Source: Spirosoma sordidisoli (GTDB lineage Bacteria; Bacteroidota; Bacteroidia; Cytophagales; Spirosomataceae). From it: a DNA stretch of 64,000 nt. The stretch spans positions 975,855 through 1,039,854 of the forward strand of contig NZ_SBLB01000001.1 in NCBI RefSeq assembly GCF_004138325.1, read 5' to 3'. Of this stretch, positions 23,950-33,346 are shown one piece after another (the first letter of the stretch is position 1; the number at the start of each line of letters is the position of its first letter). The notes below the pieces were generated by a model, which searched no databases, was not told the DNA's origin, and worked only from the letters and a program-made list of their open reading frames with translations. The position numbers were made by a program, and so were the translations under genes.

Positions 23950-25569
23950 ATGAAGAATCTCCGTTTGTTATCGTCATATTCTCTGCTCAAGGCAGTGGCG
24001 CTGTCTACCACCATCGGCCTAGCCGTGGGTTGTCAGAACCTCAAAGACATTCAGAATATCGATCCGCTCAAGGATGTGGTGTTCAAACTGAACTACCAAC
24101 CGGCCAAAACCCAAATCCAGGGGCTGGTTGTTGACGCCAAAACCGGCTTACCGCTGCAGATCCCCATCCAGGTGTACATCGTAGGAAAAGACGCCAGCCG
24201 GGCCATTACCTTCGACGGTAAGGCCATCAGCACCTACCGAGCCCCCAAAGGCGATATCTTCATCGGCCTGACCGGGGCCGAGCCAACCCGCGCGACCCCG
24301 GCCGAACTGCGCATTGTCGTGGACGCCGATGGGTATACCGCTTCCAGCATGAACCTGACCCTGACCAGAGCCCTCAACGATCCGTTTACGATCCGGCTGG
24401 TCAAGTTCGACGCGCCCCCGACGGGTGCAGCCTCGAAAGCGCTGTCGACCCCGGCGTCGGCATCGGGCGTGGTGACGTCGCCCCGGGTGGTTGAGATCAC
24501 GACGCCGGCGAGCGGCTCAATCGCGTCTACCCAGCTGAGCCTGTCCATTCCGGCCAGCACGGCCCTGAAAGACAGCAAAGGCGCCCCGGTTACGGGCAAC
24601 GTAACCACCTCGGTCGTGGCCTTCAACGGACAAAGTCCGGAAGCGCTGCAGGCTTTTCCGGGTGGTCTGACGGCGCCGGTGGCCAAAAGTGCTCAGGGTA
24701 AAACCGACGCCAAAGGCCTTTTCAACCCAATCGGGTTTGTGGCGATCGAGATGAAGAATCCGGCCGGTCAGATCGTATCGACGTTCAGCCAGCCGGTTAT
24801 GATTCAGATGAGCGTGCCGACGACGACGTTCAATCCGGCAACGGGTCGGCCCATCACCGTCAATGACCGGCTTGAGATCTACAGCTACGATGAACTAACC
24901 GGCGCCTGGACGTTCGAGCGGGAGGTGGCCGTCCGGCAGGCAACCAACGGACTGGCGGTCGACGTTCCGATCACTCACCTGTCGTACTACAGCATAACCA
25001 CCCAGCGCGCAGCCGAAACCTGCTCGATCACCTATACGGTTCGTAACCTGCCCACGGGTACCGCCTACGTGTATTCGCTTTTCAGGTACGATCAGGGCTT
25101 CGGCGGCACCCGGCAGGTTGTCGCTTCGCAGAGCAGCACCGATGGCCGTATTTCCTTTACCGTGCCCGCTGGTAATTACGAACTGGCGCTGTACGATCCG
25201 CTCGACAACACCCTGCTCGGCTCGACCCGCAGCACCAATCCCTGCGGTGATATTGGCGTAGACGTTACGATTCCGACCGGTCAGCTGAAAGCGGCCTTCA
25301 CCGTGCGGGCGGTCTGTGAAAACGGGAAGAATTTCGAAGTATACCCCACCGTCAGCGTTTACTACGGCGAAACCGGCAAAACCCCCGTTGCGGTCGCTAC
25401 TTTCGAAAATGGTAAAGGGATTCTGACGGGCCTCAAACCGAATACGAGCTATACCGCCACCGTTTACTACGAAGGCGGCTACAGCGTCGATTTCAACTCC
25501 GGCACCCAGGACTCCGAACACCTGCTCGAATACGTGCTGAAGTCATACACCCAGGCCTGCAAGAACTAG
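23950..25569 (+). CDS. Large lipoprotein with carboxypeptidase-like and beta-sandwich domains
   Basis: The 539-residue protein has a lipoprotein signal with Cys28 in LAVGCQNLKD. A CarboxypepD_reg-like fold follows (about 58-155, IQGLVVDAKTGLPLQIPIQV). Then come a Ser/Ala/Thr-rich segment with an ASGSIASTQ motif, a domain with FNGQSPEALQAFPGG, and two further beta-rich domains after residue 350 with YTVRNLPTGTAYVYS and TVYYEGGYS. It looks like a surface or periplasmic structural lipoprotein rather than an enzyme. It follows the beta-barrel gene closely and a perfect hairpin terminator comes about 75 bp later. No named family is recognised for the whole protein. Confidence 0.75.
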   Translation: MKNLRLLSSYSLLKAVALSTTIGLAVGCQNLKDIQNIDPLKDVVFKLNYQPAKTQIQGLVVDAKTGLPLQIPIQVYIVGKDASRAITFDGKAISTYRAPKGDIFIGLTGAEPTRATPAELRIVVDADGYTASSMNLTLTRALNDPFTIRLVKFDAPPTGAASKALSTPASASGVVTSPRVVEITTPASGSIASTQLSLSIPASTALKDSKGAPVTGNVTTSVVAFNGQSPEALQAFPGGLTAPVAKSAQGKTDAKGLFNPIGFVAIEMKNPAGQIVSTFSQPVMIQMSVPTTTFNPATGRPITVNDRLEIYSYDELTGAWTFEREVAVRQATNGLAVDVPITHLSYYSITTQRAAETCSITYTVRNLPTGTAYVYSLFRYDQGFGGTRQVVASQSSTDGRISFTVPAGNYELALYDPLDNTLLGSTRSTNPCGDIGVDVTIPTGQLKAAFTVRAVCENGKNFEVYPTVSVYYGETGKTPVAVATFENGKGILTGLKPNTSYTATVYYEGGYSVDFNSGTQDSEHLLEYVLKSYTQACKN

Positions 25570-25645
25570 CCGATCCGGTGCCGCGACGCCAAGCTTTGTC
25601 AGGGAGGACCTGTTCATCACCGGATGTCATCTTATCGTTTAAACA

Positions 25646-25681
25646 CGCAAGCCCGACCAGACTAATCTGGTCGGGCTTGCG
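25646..25681. terminator. Strong hairpin between convergent genes
   Basis: A perfect 16-bp stem (CGCAAGCCCGACCAGA and its complement) has the 4-nt loop CTAA. It is placed between the lipoprotein gene stop at 25569 and the leftward gene ending at 25698; either or both could use it. Confidence 0.8.
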
Positions 25682-25697
25682 GTTGGTAGAGGCTGGT

Positions 25698-26306
25698 TCA
25701 TTTGCCGCTGGTGGTCGATACGGGCGGGTTGATCATGATATGAGCTCGGTGGGTGCCGGGGTCCATGATCCAGGGCATACCGGGGGCTTCGGGTTTGAGC
25801 GGCAGGCCCGTACTTTCGACCGTTGCGTAGGGAATGTACACCACCGACCGCAGGTAGCCTTCTTTTACGGTGCCCGTAGCCGGATCGTAGTTGTCGGGTT
25901 TGGCCGTATAGACAAACAGCGAGGAGGGATTCTTTGGCATGGCCCATTTGTTGGCTTTCACCTCCTGCTCGCGGATTTCCAGTATCTCGTTGGGCTTCTT
26001 CCCCTGCTCCTTCAGCTCCCGGCCCCGCTTCATGAACGGTTCCAGATCGCGGTGGTAGCACGAAACGCTAAGCCCTTTCTGAGCCGGATCGTCGGCCAGG
26101 CAGATCAGTTCGTTGGTGCCTTTTCGTAATACCATGAACTCGTTTTTGGCCGAGTAGCCGTATACGGTAGCGCCGGCCTGCTTATCGGCCGGAGCCGCCA
26201 GCACGGCGGTCCTGATCTGGATGTCGGCCGGTGGCACGTCGGTTGACTGGGCGAGCGCCCCAAAGCCAGCCGATACCAGCCCTACTGTCAGCAGAGTCGT
26301 TTTCAT
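25698..26306 (-). CDS. Exported protein of unknown function
   Basis: The 202-residue protein has a signal peptide (MKTTLLTVGLVSAGFGALAQ). The mature part carries YGYSAKNEFMVLRKGTNE, CLADDPAQKGLSVSCYH (two Cys that may form a disulfide), a helical segment (RGRELKEQGKKPNEIL) and a C-terminal HIMINPP strand. I do not recognise a catalytic motif. It is the last gene of a leftward run (GLPGLI protein, receptor, this protein) with 45 bp after the receptor, so a periplasmic role linked to that transporter is plausible. Confidence 0.65.
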   Translation of the reverse strand: MKTTLLTVGLVSAGFGALAQSTDVPPADIQIRTAVLAAPADKQAGATVYGYSAKNEFMVLRKGTNELICLADDPAQKGLSVSCYHRDLEPFMKRGRELKEQGKKPNEILEIREQEVKANKWAMPKNPSSLFVYTAKPDNYDPATGTVKEGYLRSVVYIPYATVESTGLPLKPEAPGMPWIMDPGTHRAHIMINPPVSTTSGK

Positions 26307-26351
26307 AGTAGCGTGTGTTTCTCCTACAAGCCGATCGGGCCGTTGACTTAC

Positions 26352-29312
26352 TCACCCGTTCCGGCGGAAGCTCCGCGGACCGGTTCCGGGGCCCTGCCGG
26401 TTAAACGGACTCATGCCGGGCGCATTGCCCGAAAAATTACGCAGGTTGTAGACAAAGCTGACCAGAAAATAGCGGTTCAGGACCCGGCTCTGCACCTCCT
26501 CGGTATAGGTGTCGGTCACGTTCCGGACGATGCTGCGGTTCTGGTTCAGCAGATCGAACGCCTGAAAACGAATCTCGCCCTGCTTTTGCTTGAACAGCTG
26601 TTTGGCCAGCGTGGCGTTCCAGAGGGTAAACGACTGGTTGAAAGCACCCGACGAGCCGCCGTAGTGGTTGTAGTACACATCGGTCGATACCGTGAAGCCG
26701 CCCGGCAGCTGGTAGAACGCATCGAAGGTGACGGTCTGGTTCAGGAAGGTCGTGTTCTGCTGCGGCTGGAGCGAGTACCGTGCCGACTGAAAATTGATGG
26801 TGCCGCCGAGGTTCAGGTCCAGCTTTTCGGTGAAGTTCGAGCTGATGTTCAGCCCCTGCCCCACGAGCCAGTTGTTGGCCAGATTGGCCCGGTCGTTTAC
26901 GAAACTGGTGCCCCGGTTGTAGGTCAGGTTGGTGGTCAGGTTCAGATTGGCCTTTTGCTGACCCAGCTTAACGGGCTGCCCCAGCACCAGCGACCCGTTG
27001 GCCGTATAGTAACCATCGGTATTGACGGGCTGCGTCACCTGCGCGCCGGTTTCGTTGAAACGGGTAGCGTTTACGATCTTGTTATCGGTCCGGCTCAGGT
27101 TCACGAACGCGAACAGATTGCGAAAGGTAGTTGGCTGAAACCGGTTGAAATTAAGCGACAGCGTATGGGTATATTCGGGTTGCAGGGCCGCGTTGCCGAG
27201 CCGGATATTGAGCGGGTTGGTATTGTCCGGTACGGGCTGTAACTGGCTCACGCTGGGCGCGTTGATGCGGGTGCGGTAGTTGATCCGCAGCCGGCGGTTT
27301 TTCTCGAAGTTATAAGTAAACAGGGCATTGGGCAGCAGATTCGTAAACGTCCGGCTGAAGGTGGAGCCGGGGGTAATGTCAGTAGTGTCACGGGTAAGGT
27401 TGTCCGAGTTCAGCATGGCCTGCTGGGCGTCGAAACCAAGGGCGTAGGTGTATTTGAGCCGGTTGGTTTGCCAGGTCATACCGGCCCGGTTGGTCATGAA
27501 CGTATTCAGGAATCGGTTGCTGAGCTGGGCGTTGGGCAGGTCGTACTGGCCGGTGGCCTCGTTGAAATTATTGACGAACCGGTTCGAGGTATTGTTGTTG
27601 TTCGACAGGGCGTAGTGGAACTCGATGGTTTGCCGCAACGACAGCGGCTCGGTATAGCTGAGGTTGATGCTGTTGGTTACCGACTGGGTTTCCTGATCGT
27701 TACGCTGGTTGATGACCTGTTCGAAGGGGGCCGTCTGGCTAACCGGTCCGCTTGCCGTTGTCGAAATGGGGGTGTTGGGCCGGGCAAAGGTGTTGAGCGA
27801 GCGGTTGACCCCTTCGTTATCGAAGTCGTTCATCGCCATGTTCCAGTTCAGGGATATGGTTCGCCCGCGTTTGCGAAACTTACGCAGCAGCAGTACCGAG
27901 TTGTTAGCGGTAAAGCCGGTTCCGGTCGAGCTGTAGTTGGTATTGCTGGTGTTGACCGGGCGGCCCTGCCCGTCGAGGGTCTGCGAGCTGCTCCGGGTCT
28001 GGAAGCCTGAATTCAGCCACGACAGGTTCGGAATAACCCGGATCGTTGTCAGCGAATCAAGGCGGTAGTCGAGCCGGAGGTTGAACCGGTGGTTGGTGTT
28101 GGTATTGTCGGAGCCGTTGTCGCGATTGGTTACAAAGGCCGAGTCGGCCCGACCGGTACCCGATAGGCCGTTGGGCAGTACGTTCTCGCGTCGGCTGCGC
28201 TGATCGGTCAGGGTGTTGGTATGGCTGGCGTTATAGCTCCCGGCCACGTCTACTTTCTTGCCCCAGGTGTCGCGGTAGTTCAGTCCACCGGCCCACGACT
28301 GGGTAATGGCATTGTTGCCGACCTGCCCCCCGTTCCCCACGCCGGCGAAGGTGCCTCCCCCGCCAACCCGAACCAGGTTACTGCCTCCGCCCCCGCCCAT
28401 ACCCTGACCGGCCCCGCCAAAATTACTGCCCAGGCCCAGGTCCTGCGCCGTAAACCCCTGCTGGTTGAGGTTGTTGGCCATGCCCAGCACGGAGATCTGC
28501 CGACCATTGTTGAACCGGTTCAGGCTGGCCCGCGCTGAATACCGAACGTCCTCGCCCGGCTGCGGCCCGGCCGCTACCGACTGCTGCCCGAACGATCCTT
28601 TTCGCTTGTCTTTTTTGGTGGTGATGTTGATCGTCTTTTCCCGGTCGCCATCGTCGACCCCCGAAAACTGCGACTGCTCCGACTGCTGATCGTAGAGCTG
28701 TACTTTGTCGATGATGTCGGCGGGCAGGTTGCGGGTGGCCATTTTCGGATCGTTACCGAAGAAGGGCTTCCCATCGACCAGCACTTTCCGGACTTCCTGC
28801 CCCTGCGCCTTTACGGTACCGTCGCGACTGACCTCAACCCCCGGCAGCTTCTTGAGCAGGTCCTCTACCTGGGCGTTGGGGCGGGTCTTGAACGAATCGG
28901 CGTTGAACTCGAGCGTGTCTCCTTTGACGGCAATGGGCGCTTTTTCGCCCTGCACCTGAATTTCGCCGAGGGTCTGCGAGGTAGCCACCAGATCGATAGT
29001 ACCTGCATCCGGATTGGGCGTGGCCGACGAGACCGTTACGGGGCGGGCCTTACCCCGGTAGCCTACGTAGGTTACCAGCACCCGATACGCCCCCGCAGCC
29101 ACTTTCGGGAATGTGAACTGCCCCTCGCCATCGGTAATCCCGAACGTAACGAGCGACGAATCCCGCGCCGACAGCAGCGATACCGATGCTTCGAGCAAGG
29201 GTTTGCGGGTTAACGAGTCCACAACCGCCCCCCGGATGCTGCCCGACTGAGCCAGCGCAGCCTGCATGAAGACGGGACATACCAAAAAGACGAACAGAAG
29301 AAGTCGTTTCAT
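26352..29312 (-). CDS. TonB-dependent-receptor-like outer-membrane barrel protein (OMP_b-brl_3 type)
   Basis: The 986-residue outer-membrane protein has a signal peptide (about 1-21), a CarboxypepD_reg domain (about 25-105, IRGAVVDSLTRKPLLEASVS), a plug-like region (about 115-225, DLLKKLPGVEVSRDGTVKAQ, VRKVLVDGKPFFG), a Gly-rich insert near residues 300-330, and a large barrel. The plug wording (KLPGVEV, VDGKPFFGNDPK) is typical of the beta-barrel family lacking a classical TonB box. It lies between a GLPGLI gene (59 bp upstream) and an exported unknown (45 bp downstream). The Asn/Thr-rich barrel loops are probably surface exposed. Substrate unknown. Confidence 0.88.
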   Translation of the reverse strand: MKRLLLFVFLVCPVFMQAALAQSGSIRGAVVDSLTRKPLLEASVSLLSARDSSLVTFGITDGEGQFTFPKVAAGAYRVLVTYVGYRGKARPVTVSSATPNPDAGTIDLVATSQTLGEIQVQGEKAPIAVKGDTLEFNADSFKTRPNAQVEDLLKKLPGVEVSRDGTVKAQGQEVRKVLVDGKPFFGNDPKMATRNLPADIIDKVQLYDQQSEQSQFSGVDDGDREKTINITTKKDKRKGSFGQQSVAAGPQPGEDVRYSARASLNRFNNGRQISVLGMANNLNQQGFTAQDLGLGSNFGGAGQGMGGGGGSNLVRVGGGGTFAGVGNGGQVGNNAITQSWAGGLNYRDTWGKKVDVAGSYNASHTNTLTDQRSRRENVLPNGLSGTGRADSAFVTNRDNGSDNTNTNHRFNLRLDYRLDSLTTIRVIPNLSWLNSGFQTRSSSQTLDGQGRPVNTSNTNYSSTGTGFTANNSVLLLRKFRKRGRTISLNWNMAMNDFDNEGVNRSLNTFARPNTPISTTASGPVSQTAPFEQVINQRNDQETQSVTNSINLSYTEPLSLRQTIEFHYALSNNNNTSNRFVNNFNEATGQYDLPNAQLSNRFLNTFMTNRAGMTWQTNRLKYTYALGFDAQQAMLNSDNLTRDTTDITPGSTFSRTFTNLLPNALFTYNFEKNRRLRINYRTRINAPSVSQLQPVPDNTNPLNIRLGNAALQPEYTHTLSLNFNRFQPTTFRNLFAFVNLSRTDNKIVNATRFNETGAQVTQPVNTDGYYTANGSLVLGQPVKLGQQKANLNLTTNLTYNRGTSFVNDRANLANNWLVGQGLNISSNFTEKLDLNLGGTINFQSARYSLQPQQNTTFLNQTVTFDAFYQLPGGFTVSTDVYYNHYGGSSGAFNQSFTLWNATLAKQLFKQKQGEIRFQAFDLLNQNRSIVRNVTDTYTEEVQSRVLNRYFLVSFVYNLRNFSGNAPGMSPFNRQGPGTGPRSFRRNG

Positions 29313-29371
29313 AAGTTGTTTGAGGAACGGGCCGGTCTGCCACCACTGACCGAGCGGGTTTGAGCGCTTTC

Positions 29372-30250
29372 TCAGTTACGGGGGGGCATACCGTTCATCA
29401 TCCGCTGCCGGAACGTAGCCATCGATTTCCGGCGTAGCTCGTTCATCTCGTCCGACGAAATGGCTTTGGCATCGGCGGGGGGCTGTACGGCGCTATCGGC
29501 AACCGCTTCGGCCGATACGCTGGTGGCTTTGAAGGATTCGTTGTCCGATTCGATCTGGAGCACCACGCCCCGCTCCGGCGTCAGCGCGGCTACGGGCGAG
29601 TAGGTAAACGGCAGCTCGGTCGTGTACCAGACGGTATAGGTTTCGGCTTCACCGGGGGCCGGCGCGGTAGCCGACGCATCACCAGGCCGACCACCCATAG
29701 TGGGGCGGGCCAGACGGGCCGTAGCGGTGGCTTTGTGGCAGAGGTAGCCGGCAATCTTGCGGGTTTTGTCGGAGGGTTGCCAGTTTTCGGGTTTGGGCAT
29801 GGGCCGTTCCGTCCGGTAGGTGGTCTTCACCGAATCTTTGGTGATCGTCATGACGTCGATACGCTGGCGGTTGGCCAGATCCAGGAAGGTCGTCTGCTCA
29901 AACGGGGGAGCCATCCGGGTTTCGCGGGGAACGCCCCCGCCCGGTCCACCGCCTATGGTCCGGCTAATCATCATGTTCTGCGGCCGGTCGCGTTCTTCCT
30001 TGGCCATGGTGCCCGAAAAAATCAGCTTCTGGGTAAACGAGATCACCTCCGGCATTCCTTCGGGCGCATCGGGCGCGCCGGGACTTCCGGGCCGTACTTC
30101 CTGACCGTTGATCACCATCCGTACCTGCGACAGGTCGACCCGGCGCATGCCTTCGTAGGTGATTTTTCCCGCCGTAGGTGGCGTCTGGGCCAGCGCAACC
30201 GAGGTTGCCAGTAACGTAGTTAAGAGCGCGGTGAATAGATTTTGTTTCAT
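29372..30250 (-). CDS. GLPGLI family protein
   Basis: The 292-residue exported protein has a signal peptide (about 1-22, ending LAQ), GKITYEGMRRVDLSQ at the start of the mature part, and the family signature region KTRKIAGYLCHKATA, in which a Cys follows AGYL. The long GSPGAPDAP and TMGGRPGDASATAPAPG loops are low complexity. GLPGLI proteins are common in Bacteroidota next to receptor genes; no activity is established. It is first in a three-gene leftward run with the receptor and the exported unknown. The start codon is 120 bp from the divergent BtuF-like gene. Confidence 0.85.
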   Translation of the reverse strand: MKQNLFTALLTTLLATSVALAQTPPTAGKITYEGMRRVDLSQVRMVINGQEVRPGSPGAPDAPEGMPEVISFTQKLIFSGTMAKEERDRPQNMMISRTIGGGPGGGVPRETRMAPPFEQTTFLDLANRQRIDVMTITKDSVKTTYRTERPMPKPENWQPSDKTRKIAGYLCHKATATARLARPTMGGRPGDASATAPAPGEAETYTVWYTTELPFTYSPVAALTPERGVVLQIESDNESFKATSVSAEAVADSAVQPPADAKAISSDEMNELRRKSMATFRQRMMNGMPPRN

Positions 30251-30370
30251 GGCCTAAAGAGCGATTCGTCGGTTGAATGTTGCATAAATATCCGGTTTGG
30301 CGGATTGTATTTTGTTAAAAGACGTTAAAGAGGAGACGAATGCCCAAATTGTGCCGCTGAATACCACTCT

Positions 30371-31120
30371 ATGAGTCCCCAACGCCTTATTTCCGTTGTT
30401 CCGTCGCAAACCGAACTGCTGTTCGATCTGGGACTTGACGATACAATCGTGGGGGTCACCAGGTTCTGCATCCACCCTGCCGACCGGGTACGGAACAAGC
30501 CCATAGTGGGTGGTACCAAGACGCTGAATCTGAACCGTATTCACGACCTTCAGCCTGACCTGATCCTGGCGAATAAGGAAGAAAACACTCGTACTCAGAT
30601 CGAAGCCTTGCAGCAGCAGTACCGCGTTCACGTTACCGACATGGCTACGATTCCTGAAGCGTTGTCGATGATCCGCGAGGTAGGGACGCTCGTCGGCAGA
30701 AGCCGGCAGGCCGAATCCATCATTACCCGGATCACGAACAGCCTGCCCGCTTTTCCGTCCGATTCGGCTTCGCCTTCGGTTGCTTACCTGATCTGGCGCA
30801 AGCCGTATATGGTAGCGGCAGGCGGTACCTTCATCGATGCCATGCTCACCGCAGCAGGCTTCCGGAATGCCTTTGCCCATCAGCGCCGTTACCCCGAGCT
30901 GGACCCCGACGCGCTGCGGGCGGCCCACCCCGATCTGATTTTCCTGTCGTCGGAGCCTTACCCCTTCAGCGAAAAGCACCGGGGCGAGTTCCAGGCCCTC
31001 TGTCCGGCGGCCCGCGTCGTGATTGTCGATGGCGAGATTTTCTCCTGGTACGGCAGCCGACTGTTGCAGGCGGGTGACTATTTTAAGAACTTACGCAACC
31101 AACTAGACTACTATCCCTGA
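30371..31120 (+). CDS. BtuF/FhuD-like helical-backbone metal-receptor protein, no signal peptide
   Basis: The 249-residue protein has the two-lobed substrate-binding fold of cobalamin/siderophore ABC systems: LISVVPSQTELLFDLG at the N-terminus, RIHDLQPDLILANKEEN in the first lobe, a long linker helix (EALSMIREVGTLVGRSRQAE) and YLIWRKPYMVAAGGTFID in the second lobe. No signal peptide or lipobox is visible, so it would stay in the cytoplasm unless a start was missed. No permease or ATPase gene is adjacent. Its stop overlaps the start of an AraC-type gene by one base, suggesting that ligand binding and regulation are linked. Confidence 0.82.
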   Translation: MSPQRLISVVPSQTELLFDLGLDDTIVGVTRFCIHPADRVRNKPIVGGTKTLNLNRIHDLQPDLILANKEENTRTQIEALQQQYRVHVTDMATIPEALSMIREVGTLVGRSRQAESIITRITNSLPAFPSDSASPSVAYLIWRKPYMVAAGGTFIDAMLTAAGFRNAFAHQRRYPELDPDALRAAHPDLIFLSSEPYPFSEKHRGEFQALCPAARVVIVDGEIFSWYGSRLLQAGDYFKNLRNQLDYYP

Positions 31121-32172
31121 TGGCTACCAATGCCTCGTCTGCTATCCGCCCAGCGCCGGCTTCCGATCATAGGCTGTCGGTGGCGTCGGTCAATCTGGTT
31201 CTGTTTGCGGTTCGGCAACGCGGACTCGACCCGGGGGAGCTGGCCCGGGCGGTAGGCATCGATCCGGCCCGGCTCCGCAACCCCGACGAGCGACTGCCGA
31301 TCCGGACCATGCAGCACCTCTGGCAGGAAATCGTAAGCCGCTCCGGCGATCCATCTATTGCGCTCTCGATCGGTGAGCTGGTGAACCCGTTGTCGTTTGG
31401 CGTACTGGCCTATGTGATGATGCACTGCCCCAGCCTGGGCCAGGCTTTTCAGAAGCTCATCCAGTATCAGGATATTGTTTGCGAAGGCATCCGCACCAGC
31501 GGTCGGCACGAAGGGTCGGCCTATGTGCTGTCGCTGCAGCTGACCAGCCCCGACATTGTTTTTCCGGCCTATGCGGTGGAGTCAGAATTGTCGGTCTACC
31601 TGGCGGCCATGCGGGCGCTGACGGGGCAAACGCTCGTAGCCAGAGAGGTTTGGTTTGCTTACCCGCGCCCCACCGATACCAGCCAGCACGAACGGGTTTT
31701 CGGTCCGGCCCAGCTCCGGTTCGACACGCCCGAATCGGCCCTGGTACTCGACAGCGCCCTGCTCGACACGCCCATCCTGAACGCCAGCCCGGGGCTGTTT
31801 ACCCTGTTTGACCAACAGGCCGACGAATCGATGAAACGCCTGAAAACCCCGGCCCTGACCGAGCGGGTCCGGACCGAGATTCTGGTATTGATGAAAGGAG
31901 AAGAACCGACGCTGGCGGCCGTTGCCGACCGGCTCGCTATGGGCATCCGGACGTTACAGCTGCATCTGAAAAGCGAACAGACCAGCTACCAGCAGATTCT
32001 GGATCGGGTGCGCCGGGATATGGCGATAAAGCACCTGCGCGAACCGCATTTCAGCACCACCGACATTGCCTACCTGCTGGGATTTGCGGAGCCGAGCGTT
32101 TTTTTTCGGTCGTTCAGAAAATGGACCGGCCAGACCCCGGGCGCCTATCGTCAGCAGTTGTACGCCAGCTAG
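31120..32172 (+). CDS. AraC-family transcriptional regulator with arabinose-binding-type N-terminal domain
   Basis: The 350-residue regulator has an N-terminal PF12625-like domain (about 20-210, RGLDPGELARAVGIDPARL, DPSIALSIGELV) and a C-terminal AraC DNA-binding domain (about 250-348) with two HTH motifs: AAVADRLAMGIRTLQLHL and TDIAYLLGFAEPSVFFRSF. It is translationally coupled to the BtuF-like protein (1-base overlap). The ligand is unknown; despite the domain name, family members sense diverse compounds. No target is obvious in the window; the divergent GLPGLI/receptor operon is the nearest candidate. Confidence 0.9.
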   Translation: MATNASSAIRPAPASDHRLSVASVNLVLFAVRQRGLDPGELARAVGIDPARLRNPDERLPIRTMQHLWQEIVSRSGDPSIALSIGELVNPLSFGVLAYVMMHCPSLGQAFQKLIQYQDIVCEGIRTSGRHEGSAYVLSLQLTSPDIVFPAYAVESELSVYLAAMRALTGQTLVAREVWFAYPRPTDTSQHERVFGPAQLRFDTPESALVLDSALLDTPILNASPGLFTLFDQQADESMKRLKTPALTERVRTEILVLMKGEEPTLAAVADRLAMGIRTLQLHLKSEQTSYQQILDRVRRDMAIKHLREPHFSTTDIAYLLGFAEPSVFFRSFRKWTGQTPGAYRQQLYAS

Positions 32173-32237
32173 ATGCCAGCTTTGGCAGCCTGACAAGACT
32201 CGGTCTCGTACAGGCGCTCGAAGGCTTATTTTTCGGT

Positions 32238-33125
32238 TCACTTGTAGGTGATCGTATACTGAAAATTACCCATAGCGCCCAGCGGAGCGTTGCGCTGCGT
32301 CGGGAATCCACGCTCGTTGACCTGCTGCGTTTCGCTGACCAGCGTATAGGTGTTGCAGCCGTACAGGGCGGTGCAGTGTTTTATAGTACGGGACAGGAGA
32401 TTATTGGTCGTCAGCGCATTATCCAGTCCAACCAGGCCGGAGGAGAACACCCCCCGGTTAAAAACGGCTAGTAGCGCCGTCAGTATCTGATACTCTTTGC
32501 TCTGCGCAAACACGTTCTGGTGCGGATCGTACTGCTGATTTACCACCTCGGAAAAGTTATTCGGATTGCGCGCCTTGTTCCAGCTCGATTCGGCCGCTGC
32601 ATCCAGGTTCCCCCGGCTATCCAGAAAGAGCTGACCCAGACTGACATTTGTCTTTAGCGGATACCCCTGCTGGTCGACGGCAAAAGAGGCCGTTTTAACG
32701 GTCTGGCCCCCGATCACCAAACGAGCATTGATCGTTTGACCGGTATACGCCAGTTCGAAGCGACCCGGTTTGGCTTGACCATACGAATCTGAGTCACGAT
32801 CGTCAGAAAGCGCGTCTATCGAAATAGCAGACAAACGGTTATTGTCATACGCAAACCGCACCCACTGGTTTACAGGTTGGTTACCGGGCGAAGCAGCCAG
32901 CAGCGAGTCGCGAACCGACACCAGCTGATTGGCCGCGTTGTAGGTAAATAGAGACCGGTAGACGAGGTGAGCGAGCGTACCCTCGGCATGATAGTCGATC
33001 GAAGCAGGCAGGGTTAGCCGGGTCGGGGCAACCTCAGCGTCGATGGGAGCCAGTTTCTGGCAGGAGGTGGCAGCGAGCAGAGCGCTCCCTAAAAAAAGGC
33101 TGGTTAAACGGGCGGTGTAGTTCAT
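32238..33125 (-). CDS. Putative lipoprotein, unknown function
   Basis: The 295-residue protein has a lipoprotein signal with Cys22 in LLAATSCQKLAP. The mature part is beta-rich with repeated SYG, YTGQTINARLVIGGQT and NPNNFSEVVNQQYDP patterns and a C-terminal GAMGNFQYTITYK strand. It resembles the DUF4595/YD-like lipoproteins often seen in Cytophagales, but the match is by overall look only. I chose the ATG at 33125; the longer frame from 33173 places charged residues before the signal. A TTCATATGA motif, also present near the paired lipoproteins at 10.3 kb, lies about 70 bp upstream. Confidence 0.6.
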   Translation of the reverse strand: MNYTARLTSLFLGSALLAATSCQKLAPIDAEVAPTRLTLPASIDYHAEGTLAHLVYRSLFTYNAANQLVSVRDSLLAASPGNQPVNQWVRFAYDNNRLSAISIDALSDDRDSDSYGQAKPGRFELAYTGQTINARLVIGGQTVKTASFAVDQQGYPLKTNVSLGQLFLDSRGNLDAAAESSWNKARNPNNFSEVVNQQYDPHQNVFAQSKEYQILTALLAVFNRGVFSSGLVGLDNALTTNNLLSRTIKHCTALYGCNTYTLVSETQQVNERGFPTQRNAPLGAMGNFQYTITYK

Positions 33126-33192
33126 AACGGATCTGATGCAGAGACACGCAAAAAACAGGCGAATTTTTGACAAAACAAAGCAGTCGACTTAT

Positions 33193-33201
33193 TTCATATG
33201 A
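33193..33201. promoter_or_regulatory. TTCATATGA motif upstream of lipoprotein gene
   Basis: Nine of the ten bases of the palindrome TTCATATGAA that occurs twice at 10329-10385 are found here, followed by TGAA. With so short a motif chance is possible; the shared placement before lipoprotein genes is the reason to note it. Confidence 0.25.
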
Positions 33202-33346
33202 TGAATAGACCGAATTGATACTGAGACGCTAACCCCATACGGTGTTTCATCGGTGTCGGCTTACCCCAATCGCCTGTCGGGAGGGTAGTTAGTTCATCCC
33301 GGTCAGCCCGCACCGGGGGCGCCTGTCTGCGCCAGCCCCGCTGCTT

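Noticed and set aside
30254..30979. Leftward frame overlapping the BtuF-like gene
   Set aside because: The sense frame has a clear substrate-binding fold and coupling to the AraC gene; the other is noise.
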